From positions 1 to 64,000 of the forward strand of contig CP012817.1 of assembly GCA_001936135.1 (NCBI GenBank): a stretch of 64,000 bases of DNA. The letters run 5' to 3'. The stretch's first letter is position 1, and each line of letters opens with the position of its first letter. The stretch comes from Saccharomycopsis fibuligera x Saccharomycopsis cf. fibuligera. Taxonomy: Eukaryota > Ascomycota > Saccharomycetes > Ascoideales > Saccharomycopsidaceae. Made by a program: the position numbers and the translations under genes. Shown here in pieces: positions 12,207 to 21,614 of the stretch. Below the pieces are notes generated by a model that did not search any database, was not told the DNA's origin, and was given only the letters and a program-made list of their open reading frames with translations.

Positions 12207-14873
12207 TCAGTAACCCGCTGAAGGGTCGTACTCAAGGCCCAACACAGATTCAGAAAACCAAACCAAGACATAGCAAGCCAACGGTATTCCATGATATCGC
12301 TCACAGAGCTTCTTTACCATTTTATCAAAACAGTTAATATTCAGTAGTATTGGAAACCTGGTCTCAACTACCAGATGAAACTCCTTGGCTCCCATTGTAA
12401 TATAATACATGAACAAAAGTATTTGGTTCTTTGGACACTCGCAAGTGCTAATGGAGTGGTTCATCAAACAATTGAAGCAACGCCCCCTCGTCCATTTGAC
12501 ATTTGCCAAATATTCCGCCATAATGCTGTCGTATAGCATGAAGTGGACGTTCGCTACCTTGGCAGAGTTAAAAGACTGCCGTATTGCTTCCCGGCCAGTT
12601 ACAATATTTTTGTTGTCCCACTTGATTTGTTGATTTTTGAAAAAAACAGTATGGAATGGGTCGAGAAGGTTTTCTCTGAAGTAACAGACATAGTAGTCGT
12701 AGACCTTATTAAGGTTCTTTCTGTAGCAAGGCTCCTGCCAGCTGGCGTCTGGCACCTTTTGCGGTTGCTGCTTCTCTAGTTGGGTATGGTACAGCATTGT
12801 GAATGCTAGTAGTTCGTCACCCAACTGCTGCGTAACCACAGCGGCGATGTAGGAGCACGCGTCACTGTAGTCCTTGGGGTAACGCCCAAGGCTGTAGCAC
12901 ATTGTTAAGCAAAATTCAATAACCTGTTTGAAGTCACATTGTTTTATTGGGCAAGACTTCCGGAAACATTTTCTACAGTAATTTCTCTTCTTGTAGGCAT
13001 TCAATATAGGCGAATAGTGGTTCGCTAGTGCGCGCCCATACGGTACCTCTGTTTCTGCCCACAAGAACAAATCTTTTTCCGCCGCGCGCTGGATCTTTGC
13101 GACCCATTCTGCCTTGCGAGATTCAGTATCATTGCCGCTATCGCTTGCAGTTTGGGTGTCGGTTGGAGCATTGCTCAAAGTATGCGTCACTGTACAAGCA
13201 TCTTCATAATTACCCTCGTCCAAGTCTGACCACTCGCTGGACAAGCTCTCGCTAGGCTCCAACTCTGCGGGCCTTTTTCTCTGCCCTTCACGGCACATGT
13301 CGCTGCAGCTATGCTCGATGGAGTAAAACTTTGATACTTGACCAACTATGCAATCATCAATAGCAATAGTATCCTGCTCCTGCTGCTGCTGCTGCTGCTC
13401 TCTGCAAGTATTTTTTTGTAGCGGCATAAAGTATATTGATCCCCGCTTTCTACAGCGACCCATCGCTTGTATGGTGGTGGCAATGTCAAATAGCTGTTCG
13501 ATAAACACCACCTCGTAGCAGTTTTCGAAGTCAACACCGACTGTCAAAATACTAGTAGCCAATATCAAGTTGAGCTTCCCTGCTGCGTCCTTCTCTCTAG
13601 CTAGATCAATTCTACTTTTCTTGTCTTCGGTTGAGAGATCTCCGGTTATCGTTGTATATTCAACATTCTTCTCGGTAAAGAACTCCTCAAATTCCGGTAT
13701 GGTGTTTTTGTATCTAAAGAATAAGATAACGGTTTTCTTGTCTTTCGACTGTCCCATCATGCTTAGCACTGCATCCTTGGTTGAATCCAAACTCCCTTGG
13801 ATCCTCTTATAGAAAGCAAAGTGTGCAGTGGGCACTCTGGTAATGAGCCTGTGGGTTGTCACTTTTGATTTGATGTTGAACACTTTCCGCAATTCATTCA
13901 AAACCGTGTCGGGCATAGTCGCAGACAAAAAGATGATTTTGTTAAATACTTTTTTCAAAATCGACAAGTCTTTGGGCAAGTTTCTAAACTCTCTTTCAGA
14001 AGTATATAGATGGGCCTCGTCGATTATGAGAAGATTTAAAAACTTGGAAGGGTTGAATTGCGGAAAGTTGATCACGTAATTGTAAAACTCGGGATTCTTG
14101 AATATGTCAAAGTTTCCAACTATGGTATTGTAGCCTGCTAGCTGAGCATGATTGTCAACGTATGGCACACTTGCGGACACCCGGTTTAGAACATCAACCT
14201 TTAGGGCAGTGTACGGAGTTATAACAAAGTTTGTAGCTATATCTTTGTACAAGTGGATCGGGATTTGATAGCAAAGGGTCTTGCCAAAACCCGTGGGAGC
14301 GTTAACAGCTATGCAGCTTGTAGTTGCATATGCTATATCCGCGGTGACTTGAAACTGACAAGTGTTGCGGAAAGAAAAATCTTTCCCAAATAATTGCTTT
14401 CCAGACTCAACCAAGCTGTTGCTATCCAAACCTCGTGGAACCAAGGACTTTTGTTTTTTAACTTCCTGTTCCGTCTTCTCGACACTCTTTGGGCACCCAA
14501 TGAGACGCAACCACTGGTTACTGAGCATTCTGTGGACAACAAAAAGGCCCCCGCGGTTGTTGTTTGAACCATAAAGACTATTTTTGGTCGACTGGTGGTG
14601 GCCTTCGGCTGACGCTAGTATCCCGCGAACCCTTTCTTTGGTTTCTACATCGAGATCCTCCATTAGCTGTTCATTCAAAGCCGAGAAAACTTGTCTAAAT
14701 ACTCTAAAGCCACAGCAGCTTATCAAAGTGCCAGCTACTTTCCGCGACACTAATGTGCTGTTTTTTGTAGGGAAGAGGAACGCTTTGTAGAACGTGTCCA
14801 GTAGAATACCAAGCCTGGAGTCTCCGCTCTCCGAGGAGGTGTCCGGTGCTTCGTCGTCAAATGCGCCTTCCAT
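12207..14873 (-). CDS. RecQ/DEAH-type helicase, telomere-linked helicase family
   Basis: Superfamily 2 helicase of 888 residues from the first ATG (MEGAFDDEAPD). Visible motifs are Walker A APTGFGKTLCYQIP (about residues 188-201), Walker B DEAH (IIDEAHLY, about 284), motif III LSATMP, and motif VI QAMGRCRKRG (about 470). A short Gln run (13381-13402) follows the helicase core. The C-terminal part has Cys clusters (RKCFRKSCPIKQC and CFNCLMNHSISTCEC) that may bind zinc. Family members usually lie next to telomeres, and the repeats to the left agree. The same frame stays open upstream to about 15161 with no ATG, so either the protein starts at 14873 or the gene has lost its 5' end. The likely partner domain lies in the convergent pseudogene at 495-3566. 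Helicase identity is firm; family placement is from memory. Confidence 0.8.
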   Translation of the reverse strand: MEGAFDDEAPDTSSESGDSRLGILLDTFYKAFLFPTKNSTLVSRKVAGTLISCCGFRVFRQVFSALNEQLMEDLDVETKERVRGILASAEGHHQSTKNSLYGSNNNRGGLFVVHRMLSNQWLRLIGCPKSVEKTEQEVKKQKSLVPRGLDSNSLVESGKQLFGKDFSFRNTCQFQVTADIAYATTSCIAVNAPTGFGKTLCYQIPIHLYKDIATNFVITPYTALKVDVLNRVSASVPYVDNHAQLAGYNTIVGNFDIFKNPEFYNYVINFPQFNPSKFLNLLIIDEAHLYTSEREFRNLPKDLSILKKVFNKIIFLSATMPDTVLNELRKVFNIKSKVTTHRLITRVPTAHFAFYKRIQGSLDSTKDAVLSMMGQSKDKKTVILFFRYKNTIPEFEEFFTEKNVEYTTITGDLSTEDKKSRIDLAREKDAAGKLNLILATSILTVGVDFENCYEVVFIEQLFDIATTIQAMGRCRKRGSIYFMPLQKNTCREQQQQQQEQDTIAIDDCIVGQVSKFYSIEHSCSDMCREGQRKRPAELEPSESLSSEWSDLDEGNYEDACTVTHTLSNAPTDTQTASDSGNDTESRKAEWVAKIQRAAEKDLFLWAETEVPYGRALANHYSPILNAYKKRNYCRKCFRKSCPIKQCDFKQVIEFCLTMCYSLGRYPKDYSDACSYIAAVVTQQLGDELLAFTMLYHTQLEKQQPQKVPDASWQEPCYRKNLNKVYDYYVCYFRENLLDPFHTVFFKNQQIKWDNKNIVTGREAIRQSFNSAKVANVHFMLYDSIMAEYLANVKWTRGRCFNCLMNHSISTCECPKNQILLFMYYITMGAKEFHLVVETRFPILLNINCFDKMVKKLCERYHGIPLACYVLVWFSESVLGLEYDPSAGY

Positions 14874-16151
14874 GAAGATATCCTCATCAAGTGAAACCGG
14901 GGGCAATGTCCGGTTGACAACCAATAGGCAACCAATGTATAAGGGACACAAAGCAACCACTAGAGCTACAATCTTTATGCTGGTAGCTAAAAAAAACGCA
15001 CAGATGGATATGCCTTTTTGGTCTTCTTGTACCCGGCCAGAATATATAGCTGCTTTGTAGCCGGATAAAAGTATATGCCGCGTTCTTGACCGGCAAACTG
15101 GAGATTGTGTATCTCCGAAAATCAGTTTATTAAAGGAGAAGCTAAAACTTTTCCTTTGTTCTCAGTAGATATCTTGCAACTGTACTTGTTGTGGTACTCG
15201 ATGCGCATAAGTTGATGTTAATTTGGCATATTAGATAGTTTTGAATATATGCAATGTATGCACTATAGTGGCAATGGCGACACCAGTTTTTTGGCCTTTA
15301 AGGCTATGAAAACTTGCCCTGCTCCTCCAATTTGAAGGAGAAATTTGCATGGTTTGATATTTTATTAAAAAGCATTATTTTTCCTTGTTATCCTATAGGC
15401 TTCTACTTACTCGCTTCTTTTCAAAAAGCACCATACAAAATCTCATAAAACAGACACGTTGAGCTAATACTGCTACATTTAATCAAGAAACCAACCCCAA
15501 AATTGTGTTGGCCTAACACTACTTGCCTCTATATGACCTGAATCTGCAGCAGCTAATGATATTGATATAAAGGAAAGAAGACTCCAGGCCTATATGAGGA
15601 CGTTGAAAAAATTCGCATTCATCAAAACGGCAATAAACACACACTACAAAATACAACAAATACAAAATTTTGAAAGAAATTGATTTGTATTTAACTATAA
15701 AAGGAAGAACTGAGCCAGACACCATTTCTAACAAGGCGTTCTCAAACCCTGGTGAGTGTAAAACTAAATGCATCTGTTCTCCACTTATTTGTTGGGTAAT
15801 TTTTCGAAGAGCTTACCATATTCTTAAACACATAGCAATGTTTGCTTTTAATGTTAGTTTTATTATATATTGTTGTTGCTTTAATGATTCGATAGAATAC
15901 ATCGTTTATTACAAGTAGTAGATCATGTGCCGCAAAACTGAAACATTTCGTGCATAAAGATCCAGACTTCTGTAACATTTTTTCGCGCGTCTCTCTTCTT
16001 GGCTATCCCTTTTTCCTTTATAAAAACGGCCCGTTCGCCGCTCATCGAAAAAAGAACAAAAAATATGGAAAGTATAGATAATGAAAATAACCAACTCTAA
16101 GCAAGAGCATCTGATTTCAATTCATTCAAAGTATACTATTAGCCGCGAAAA
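14874..16151. other. Gene-free stretch upstream of the helicase and PLPBP-like genes
   Basis: 14874-15161 is open in the helicase frame but has no ATG. The rest is AT-rich, with small ORFs on both strands that lack protein-like composition. It presumably holds the promoters of the two divergent neighbours. Confidence 0.45.
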
Positions 16152-16874
16152 ATGCCAGAATCAAATGAAATAAGTCAACGAGCAAAACAGCTTTCTAAAA
16201 ACTACAACAATCTTAGTACTCGTGTCGCTGAAATAAGCAAAACGCATAATCGCGATGGCAGTGAAATCCTTATTCTTCCGGTCATTGACTCCCAAACAGA
16301 TGAGGATATTCTTGCGTTGTATACAAACAACAACGTAAGAAATTTTGCCATAAAAGATGAAAGACAGCTAATTGAAAAGTCTAAAACATTACCGCAGGAT
16401 ATCCAATGGCATTTAACTGGTCCTCTCAAGGGCAACAAAGTCAAAGATGTGGCTCAAAAAGTTAAAAATTTGAAATCAGTAACGATATCTCATAGAGAGC
16501 GCATAGACAATTTTGACTATTCTAGGCCGCAAGATTGGAATCCGGTGGATTTCTATTTCCAGGTGATTACTCTTGGGAAGCAAGAGGGCATTAATTTTCA
16601 TGTTGAGCTTCGAGATTTTATTTTGTCCAGCATTAAGGTGATTCAGGTGTATTGCCATAAGATACAATTCAAAGGATTTGTGGCTAATGAAGAGCCAACT
16701 TGCGACGCTATTGCCAAGTTGGTAGAGTTGAGAAAATACTTAGAAGAAGATGAAGCGTTGCCACGGGAAGAAGATATGCAGTTGGTGGTTGGTACCGATA
16801 AGGAATATTGTGAAGCGATAAAGTACGATGCTAAGCAGGTAAGGGTTTCTATTGATATTTTTGGGAAAAAATAA
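16152..16874 (+). CDS. PLPBP/YggS-family protein lacking the PLP lysine
   Basis: The 240-residue product aligns end to end with the PLP homeostasis family (yeast YBL036C, human PLPBP, bacterial YggS). Matches include LPQDIQWHLTGPLKGNKVKD (family LPxDIxWHFIGxLQxNKxK), the central VDFYFQVITLGKQEGI (family NVQVNTSGEExKxG), the helix around LVELRKYLEE, and the C-terminus EYCEAIKYDAKQVRVSIDIFG (family DFxxAIxxGTxEVRIGTDIFG). The region that should read AVSKTK, whose first Lys carries PLP, is LPVIDSQTDE instead. FGENYVQE is FAIKDERQL, and SMGMS is VVGTD. So the fold looks kept while cofactor residues are gone. The frame is intact and close to family length (about 250), so this is more likely a diverged pseudoenzyme or young paralogue than a dead gene. 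It lies alone in gene-poor DNA. Confidence 0.7.
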   Translation: MPESNEISQRAKQLSKNYNNLSTRVAEISKTHNRDGSEILILPVIDSQTDEDILALYTNNNVRNFAIKDERQLIEKSKTLPQDIQWHLTGPLKGNKVKDVAQKVKNLKSVTISHRERIDNFDYSRPQDWNPVDFYFQVITLGKQEGINFHVELRDFILSSIKVIQVYCHKIQFKGFVANEEPTCDAIAKLVELRKYLEEDEALPREEDMQLVVGTDKEYCEAIKYDAKQVRVSIDIFGKK

Positions 16875-17156
16875 AGCATGCAGCCGAATTATATCACACC
16901 AAAGGTACGAAGCCGTCGTGTGATAACAGTAATGCAAAGAAACTGCTCCAAGCAAAGCAAAAGTTAGCTACTTTTATGTGATGGTTAATTTTGTAATAGC
17001 CATGAATATATAATGTGAGCACATTTCATGAATATTAACTCTAACACCTATCATGTCTGAAAGCTAATTCGGAAAGTAAGTAGATAGAATATACGGAATG
17101 TAAAGAAGACTATATATTCAATAGTTCCAACTGAAAGAAGGTGTTCTAAGAAACTC

Positions 17157-17187
<31 letters not shown>

Positions 17188-17594
17188 AAAGAAAATTGAA
17201 AATTCATGGCAAAGAGCGAGTTGTCAAACCTTCAATGATAACATATTTTCACAACTCAAGATTTGTTTAGCATCATACTATTTAAAACATGAAAACTCAA
17301 TCTTAATACTTCAAATTGAAATTTACTGGGCTCATTAGAATAGTTGTAGTTTAGAAAACTTAAAAAACAGAAATAGGTTTCAGCTTCAAACATAAACAGA
17401 GCTTCATCAAGTTCAATTTGATATTAGCCTTAATGAAGACGTTCTGTGCAAAATCTAATGTTTCGAGTTACAAGTTGATTCCAGCTGATATTAGAAACAA
17501 TGCGTGTTAAGCAATTGATCGTCTTATACATTATTTCTGAAATTTTTCATGGCTGAAGTACATTTATTATTGTTTCTCAAAAATTTTTCATTCT
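16875..17594. other. Gene-free AT-rich stretch
   Basis: It contains an A run at 17157-17185 and nothing else that I recognise. Confidence 0.5.
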
Positions 17595-18200
17595 ATGGGT
17601 GCAAATTTTGCCACAAAAAAGAAATGCTACATCACCTCATTAATTTTTAACAAAGGCATCTCTATATTCACCAGTGTCAAAATTAAGGACATTGTTTTGC
17701 ATTATGATGATACAGCTATTTCCGTTGCTGGGCCATGGAGCACACAAATACTGGGTGAACTTGTTGACCTTAGCAACTTCCACACAGAAGTTAGTTTTCT
17801 TAACATAATCCTGGAAGATAGAATAGACTTGGGGAGTGAAAAATGCTAAATTTTTCTTCAATTGCGCTGATTTTCGGTCGATTTGAAGAAAACCCAGGAG
17901 AAGTACAGTGTTCGTGGCATTTCCCCGTCCTGATTTTTTTCAAAACAGATAAAGTACTACTCTCGAGTCAGTTGACACAGCTTAAGAAGGTCACCAGAAA
18001 AGAATTTCTAGCATTTTGGCATGCCATATAAGCAAACATTTCACCTTGGAGTCGAAAAGTTCAATTCCAAGGTGAGGAATGTATGTGGTACTCTGAAGAT
18101 TTGTCACGTAAAAGACATAAGCAATATTCGCGTGAGGACGTTACCAACAAATTTATGGTGCATTTTTTTGAGGGCCCTGTAGCACCAACTTCAAGCCTGT
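17595..18200 (+). pseudogene. Decayed coding remnant, possibly BAH domain of Orc1/Sir3 type
   Basis: Three consecutive pieces in shifting frames look protein-like. The first (17595-17849) reads VKIKDIVLHYDDTA and STQILGELVDL. The second (17843-18031) reads IFGRFEENPG and FFKTDKVLLSSQL. A third (about 18065-18180) reads MWYSEDLSRKRHKQYSRED. The pattern of an opening VxxxDxVLxxxD, then RxFExNP, then a KxxxLxxxL helix recalls Orc1/Sir3-type BAH domains. No intact frame joins them. The resemblance is judged by eye only and could be chance; an unrelated ORF runs on the opposite strand at 17640-17861. Confidence 0.25.
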
Positions 18201-18845
18201 GAGACCATCGAATTAATCCAGATCGATAGCTACCTAATATTCCAGAAAAAGTACTCTCGCCTGTAGCACGACAGAGACTTTATTTGGAAAGCTGTTCCGA
18301 TTTTTAATCTTGTTTACTACATCACCGCGCAGACGAATTAGATAACACCGTTATCTTTGCGAGTGGAAGATGGGAGGGAAGTGAGACCCTTTCTTTTGGC
18401 CTGTCGATATCAACAACAAAACATGGTAAAAAAAAAAAAAAAAAAAAAAAACAATAATCATCAAAAACATAATCTCCTCTAGATCCATCTCAACTCCGAC
18501 AAAACTACTAAACTGACAATCCTGACGGGGTCTTCACTTATATGGGTTTCCCTTATATGATAACAATTGAACTATACTGTATATGCTATATACGTAAGTT
18601 TATAAGATTCTATTTTCTATTATTTATATATAGTTAATAAATCGACTTTATATGTGGAAAAAAAACATTCTAGATTGAACTTTTAATTTTTTTCTCATTT
18701 TTCATTTGATTTCCTCTGTATCACGTGATTATACTTTGTAACAGACATTTGCAACAGACAAAATTTCAATATTCCACTCGATCAACTAAAGTCAATAATC
18801 ATTCTTGCTAGTAAACCATTCGCTTTCCTTCTCATCAAAACAGCG
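18201..18845. other. Intergenic region upstream of OMS1
   Basis: It holds an A run at 18428-18451 and very AT-rich sequence at 18580-18720, which is presumably the OMS1 promoter. No gene is seen. Confidence 0.5.
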
Positions 18846-20339
18846 ATGTTGAAAGTTTTGGCACAGCTTAGAGCTATCAACAATGGAGCACAGCTCTGCC
18901 TCAAAAGTAGTAGCCATGGAAGCTACGTCTCTGGGTGTCATTTGCGTCAATCTCGTATTGGCAGCCATTCCGGAGTTGTCTCATCAATACGATCCACTGT
19001 AACGAAAAGAAGCTATCACTCAACCACTTCAGTTAGAGCATTCGTAAAAAAAACAAAAACCGCTCATGAGGAAAGGCAAGAAGTTTTGAAAGAGCGTATG
19101 AAATCTGATAAATGGTGGGTTAGATGGGCTGCTGCTGCACAGACTGATGAGTTTAATCGTGGCATGACCAAGTACTTGATTGTCGCGTACATTGGGTTCA
19201 TTCTTTATGGTGGATATTATTTTAAAGGAAAATATTCTAAGGAAAGAGAGATAAATGATTTGGCAACAAGAAAATATTACAGTGAGCATCCTGATCAAGC
19301 TGTTGCGGATGCGAAGGATCCTGCTAACGTACCAAATACCTCACCCTTAAATGAATACGAAGAATTGAGATTGAAGGAGTTGACCGGTAAATTACGCACT
19401 AGAGACGAAATAAAATTGCGAAAGTATCATGAATTAATTAAAACTAAAGAAGATAATTTTTATTCCAACCCTAAAAATATTGGTCTTGTATTTGAATTGA
19501 ATACTGCTGATTTTAATGATGTGAAAATTCCAAGCTATAACGAAAATGTTGACAATGAATGTATTTTGACAGCAAGAGATACCACTGAATTTTATGAACA
19601 TAAAGCTGAAGATTATGACAAGGACATTAATTTTGAAGAAAAGATGATTTTTTTGGGTAGAAGAAGAAAATGGTTGATGAAAAAGGCTTTTGGGGATGTT
19701 TTAGAAGTTGCTTGCGGTACTGGGAGAAACATCAAATATTTGGATATATCAGGAATCAACTCAATTACATATTTGGACCCCTCACAAAAAATGATGGAAA
19801 TCACCAATAAGAAGTTTAGGGAAAAATATCCAGATTATAAGAAAGCTGGATTTGTGGTTGGTAAGGCTGAAGAATTAGTCGACTTAGCTAGTGGCAAACA
19901 TTCAACTCCTGTTGAAGATTCCGCATTGACAAAGAATCAGTCTACTGAATTAGAAACTGTGCATACCGAATCTAAGGTTAAATATGACACCATTATTGAA
20001 GCATTTGGTCTTTGTTCTCACCGTGACCCTGTGAAAGCGTTGCAAAATTTTGGTAAGTTATTAAAACCAGGTGGAAGAATTATTCTTCTTGAGCACGGTC
20101 GTGGTAACTGGCAATTTATCAATAAACATTTAGACAAAAGAGCAGAAAAGAGATTAGACACTTGGGGTTGCAGATGGAATTTGGATATTGGGGAATTATT
20201 AGATGATTCTGGATTAGAAATTGTGGAGGAAACACAGTACCAGTTTGGTACATTGTGGTGCATTGTGGCGAAGAACCCAGGTGATGTGAAGAGATACGAA
20301 GAGTTGAGTATCTTTGAGAAATATTTTAAAACGCTATAG
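18846..20339 (+). CDS. OMS1: Oms1-like mitochondrial membrane methyltransferase-like protein
   Basis: The 497-residue protein has a Ser/Arg-rich N-terminus with few acidic residues, as in a mitochondrial presequence. It then has KWWVRWAAAAQ and a single membrane segment (TKYLIVAYIGFILYGGYYF, about residues 112-130), a charged middle part, and a class I SAM-methyltransferase domain from about residue 285. Motif I is EVACGTGRN, with a later LKPGGRIILLEHG strand. This order matches yeast Oms1 (471 residues), an inner-membrane protein found as a multicopy suppressor of respiratory mutants. The ATG at 18846 follows a plausible leader and gives the presequence directly. The stop codon lies in the first unit of a tandem repeat. 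Confidence 0.85.
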   Translation: MLKVLAQLRAINNGAQLCLKSSSHGSYVSGCHLRQSRIGSHSGVVSSIRSTVTKRSYHSTTSVRAFVKKTKTAHEERQEVLKERMKSDKWWVRWAAAAQTDEFNRGMTKYLIVAYIGFILYGGYYFKGKYSKEREINDLATRKYYSEHPDQAVADAKDPANVPNTSPLNEYEELRLKELTGKLRTRDEIKLRKYHELIKTKEDNFYSNPKNIGLVFELNTADFNDVKIPSYNENVDNECILTARDTTEFYEHKAEDYDKDINFEEKMIFLGRRRKWLMKKAFGDVLEVACGTGRNIKYLDISGINSITYLDPSQKMMEITNKKFREKYPDYKKAGFVVGKAEELVDLASGKHSTPVEDSALTKNQSTELETVHTESKVKYDTIIEAFGLCSHRDPVKALQNFGKLLKPGGRIILLEHGRGNWQFINKHLDKRAEKRLDTWGCRWNLDIGELLDDSGLEIVEETQYQFGTLWCIVAKNPGDVKRYEELSIFEKYFKTL

Positions 20340-20552
20340 ATGTTTCTTGTGTATTGAACAAAAAATTTACCTTTGCATGTATATATAGAATAATAGTAGC
20401 GTCTTGTTAATTTACATAGAATTGCTTCATGTTGAAGAGCTTTAGATGTTTCTTGTGTATTAAACAAAAAATTTAGCTTTTCATGTATATATATGATAAA
20501 TAATAATATCCTGTTAATTTACATAATATCGCTTCATGTTAAAGAGCTATAG
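20337..20552 (+). repeat. Tandem duplication of ~106 bp at the OMS1 3' end
   Basis: Two units start with TAGATGTTTCTTGTGTATT at 20337 and 20443, and a third TAG marks the end at 20550, giving periods of 106 and 107 bp. Both units contain CAAAAAATTTA, CATGTATATATA and a CTTGTTAATTTACAT-type stretch, so probable 3'-end signals are doubled. The units differ at about a tenth of positions, so the event is not very recent. Confidence 0.85.
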
Positions 20553-20995
20553 TGAGTCTGGTGTGATGCGCTGCCAGGAACCCGGTGCCAAAAACCCCTT
20601 AAAACTGGAAGTTTTTGTATATAATGAGTAAAACAGTTGGGGGTTGGCAACAGCCGCCCTTCATAATTACAATTATTGTATATATACTTGAATTTTGACT
20701 CAGTTGCTAATAGCTAAGGTAGTTAGTATCTTTTCCCTTGTTAAAACATTTCTCCACTTCTTTGTGAGGTCGGTGCATTCTTGTAATTGTTTGTTCTTGG
20801 TTTTATAATTCTACCAATTTTTGTGATGAAGGTTAGCAGCAACAGGTAGGAGATACATGAAAGCTTATTGTACTGCCGGAAAGAACAAATAGATGCGGCA
20901 AAAGTGTGCTTTGCCAGAAAGTATAAAGGGTACAACACATACGCAAATCAAAATAAACATGTTACTTTCTAATCCTTTATACAAACTACAAAAAA
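20553..20995. promoter_or_regulatory. Intergenic region with TATA box before a small ORF
   Basis: GTATAAAGGG at 20921-20930 lies about 70 bp before the ATG at 20996. No gene is recognised in the rest. Confidence 0.4.
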
Positions 20996-21142
20996 ATGTC
21001 GGGTTTCATACCGCAGATAATAATTGGATCCAATATGATGCTGAGAAACTTTAAAGAGCTAGTAGGCGCTGAACCACAAGAATGCGAAGATGAAGAATCA
21101 ACCCTAATCACCTTTACAAGTGGGACACACTATTACCGTTAA
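20996..21142 (+). CDS. Short hypothetical protein, 48 residues
   Basis: The ATG sits in a good yeast context (AAAAAATGTC), about 70 bp after a TATA-like GTATAAAGGG, and runs 48 codons to TAA. The product begins MSGFIPQIIIGSNMMLRNF and has an acidic middle (ECEDEEST). I do not recognise it. The N-terminal 18 residues are hydrophobic enough for a tail in a membrane or a small mitochondrial protein, but that is a guess. A 28-nt T run lies downstream at 21255-21282. Promoter and start context are the main support. Confidence 0.4.
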   Translation: MSGFIPQIIIGSNMMLRNFKELVGAEPQECEDEESTLITFTSGTHYYR

Positions 21143-21614
21143 TAATTACTCACTAGCTTTCTACTTTTATCATTTTAACATAGAAATACAGGCAAGTGTA
21201 GTTGTCCACATAACATAATTTTGGTTTCACCAAAAGCGGACTTCTACCTTTATGTTTTTTTTTTTTTTTTTTTTTTTTTTTTGGTTGTTCAAGTATAGAC
21301 CTTGACTCCAGGCATTCAATTTAAAATCATCGTTACAAACGCTAATACTGCTCATCCGCAAGTGGCTCATACAACTGGAATGCATTATCTACTTTTGTTG
21401 CTCTATCTCTATTATAAAGTCGGACACATCAACAAAACTAATTTGGGAGGCAAGATTTCATTATTAATGCTTTTAGTCTATATTATCTATTAGTTCACAA
21501 AGTTATTAAATATTTCGTTATAATAATTTTAACATAAATTAGTATACACTAATCAAAGTTTATCGGTTTCATTACTAGTATGCTAGATTCTACCCAAAAT
21601 TATTCAAATCCATG
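21143..21614. other. Intergenic, 28-nt poly(dT)
   Basis: It contains TTTTGGTTTCACCAAAA, a perfect inverted repeat around 21221-21237, then the T run at 21255-21282. It serves as the 3' flank of both neighbours. No gene is seen. Confidence 0.4.
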
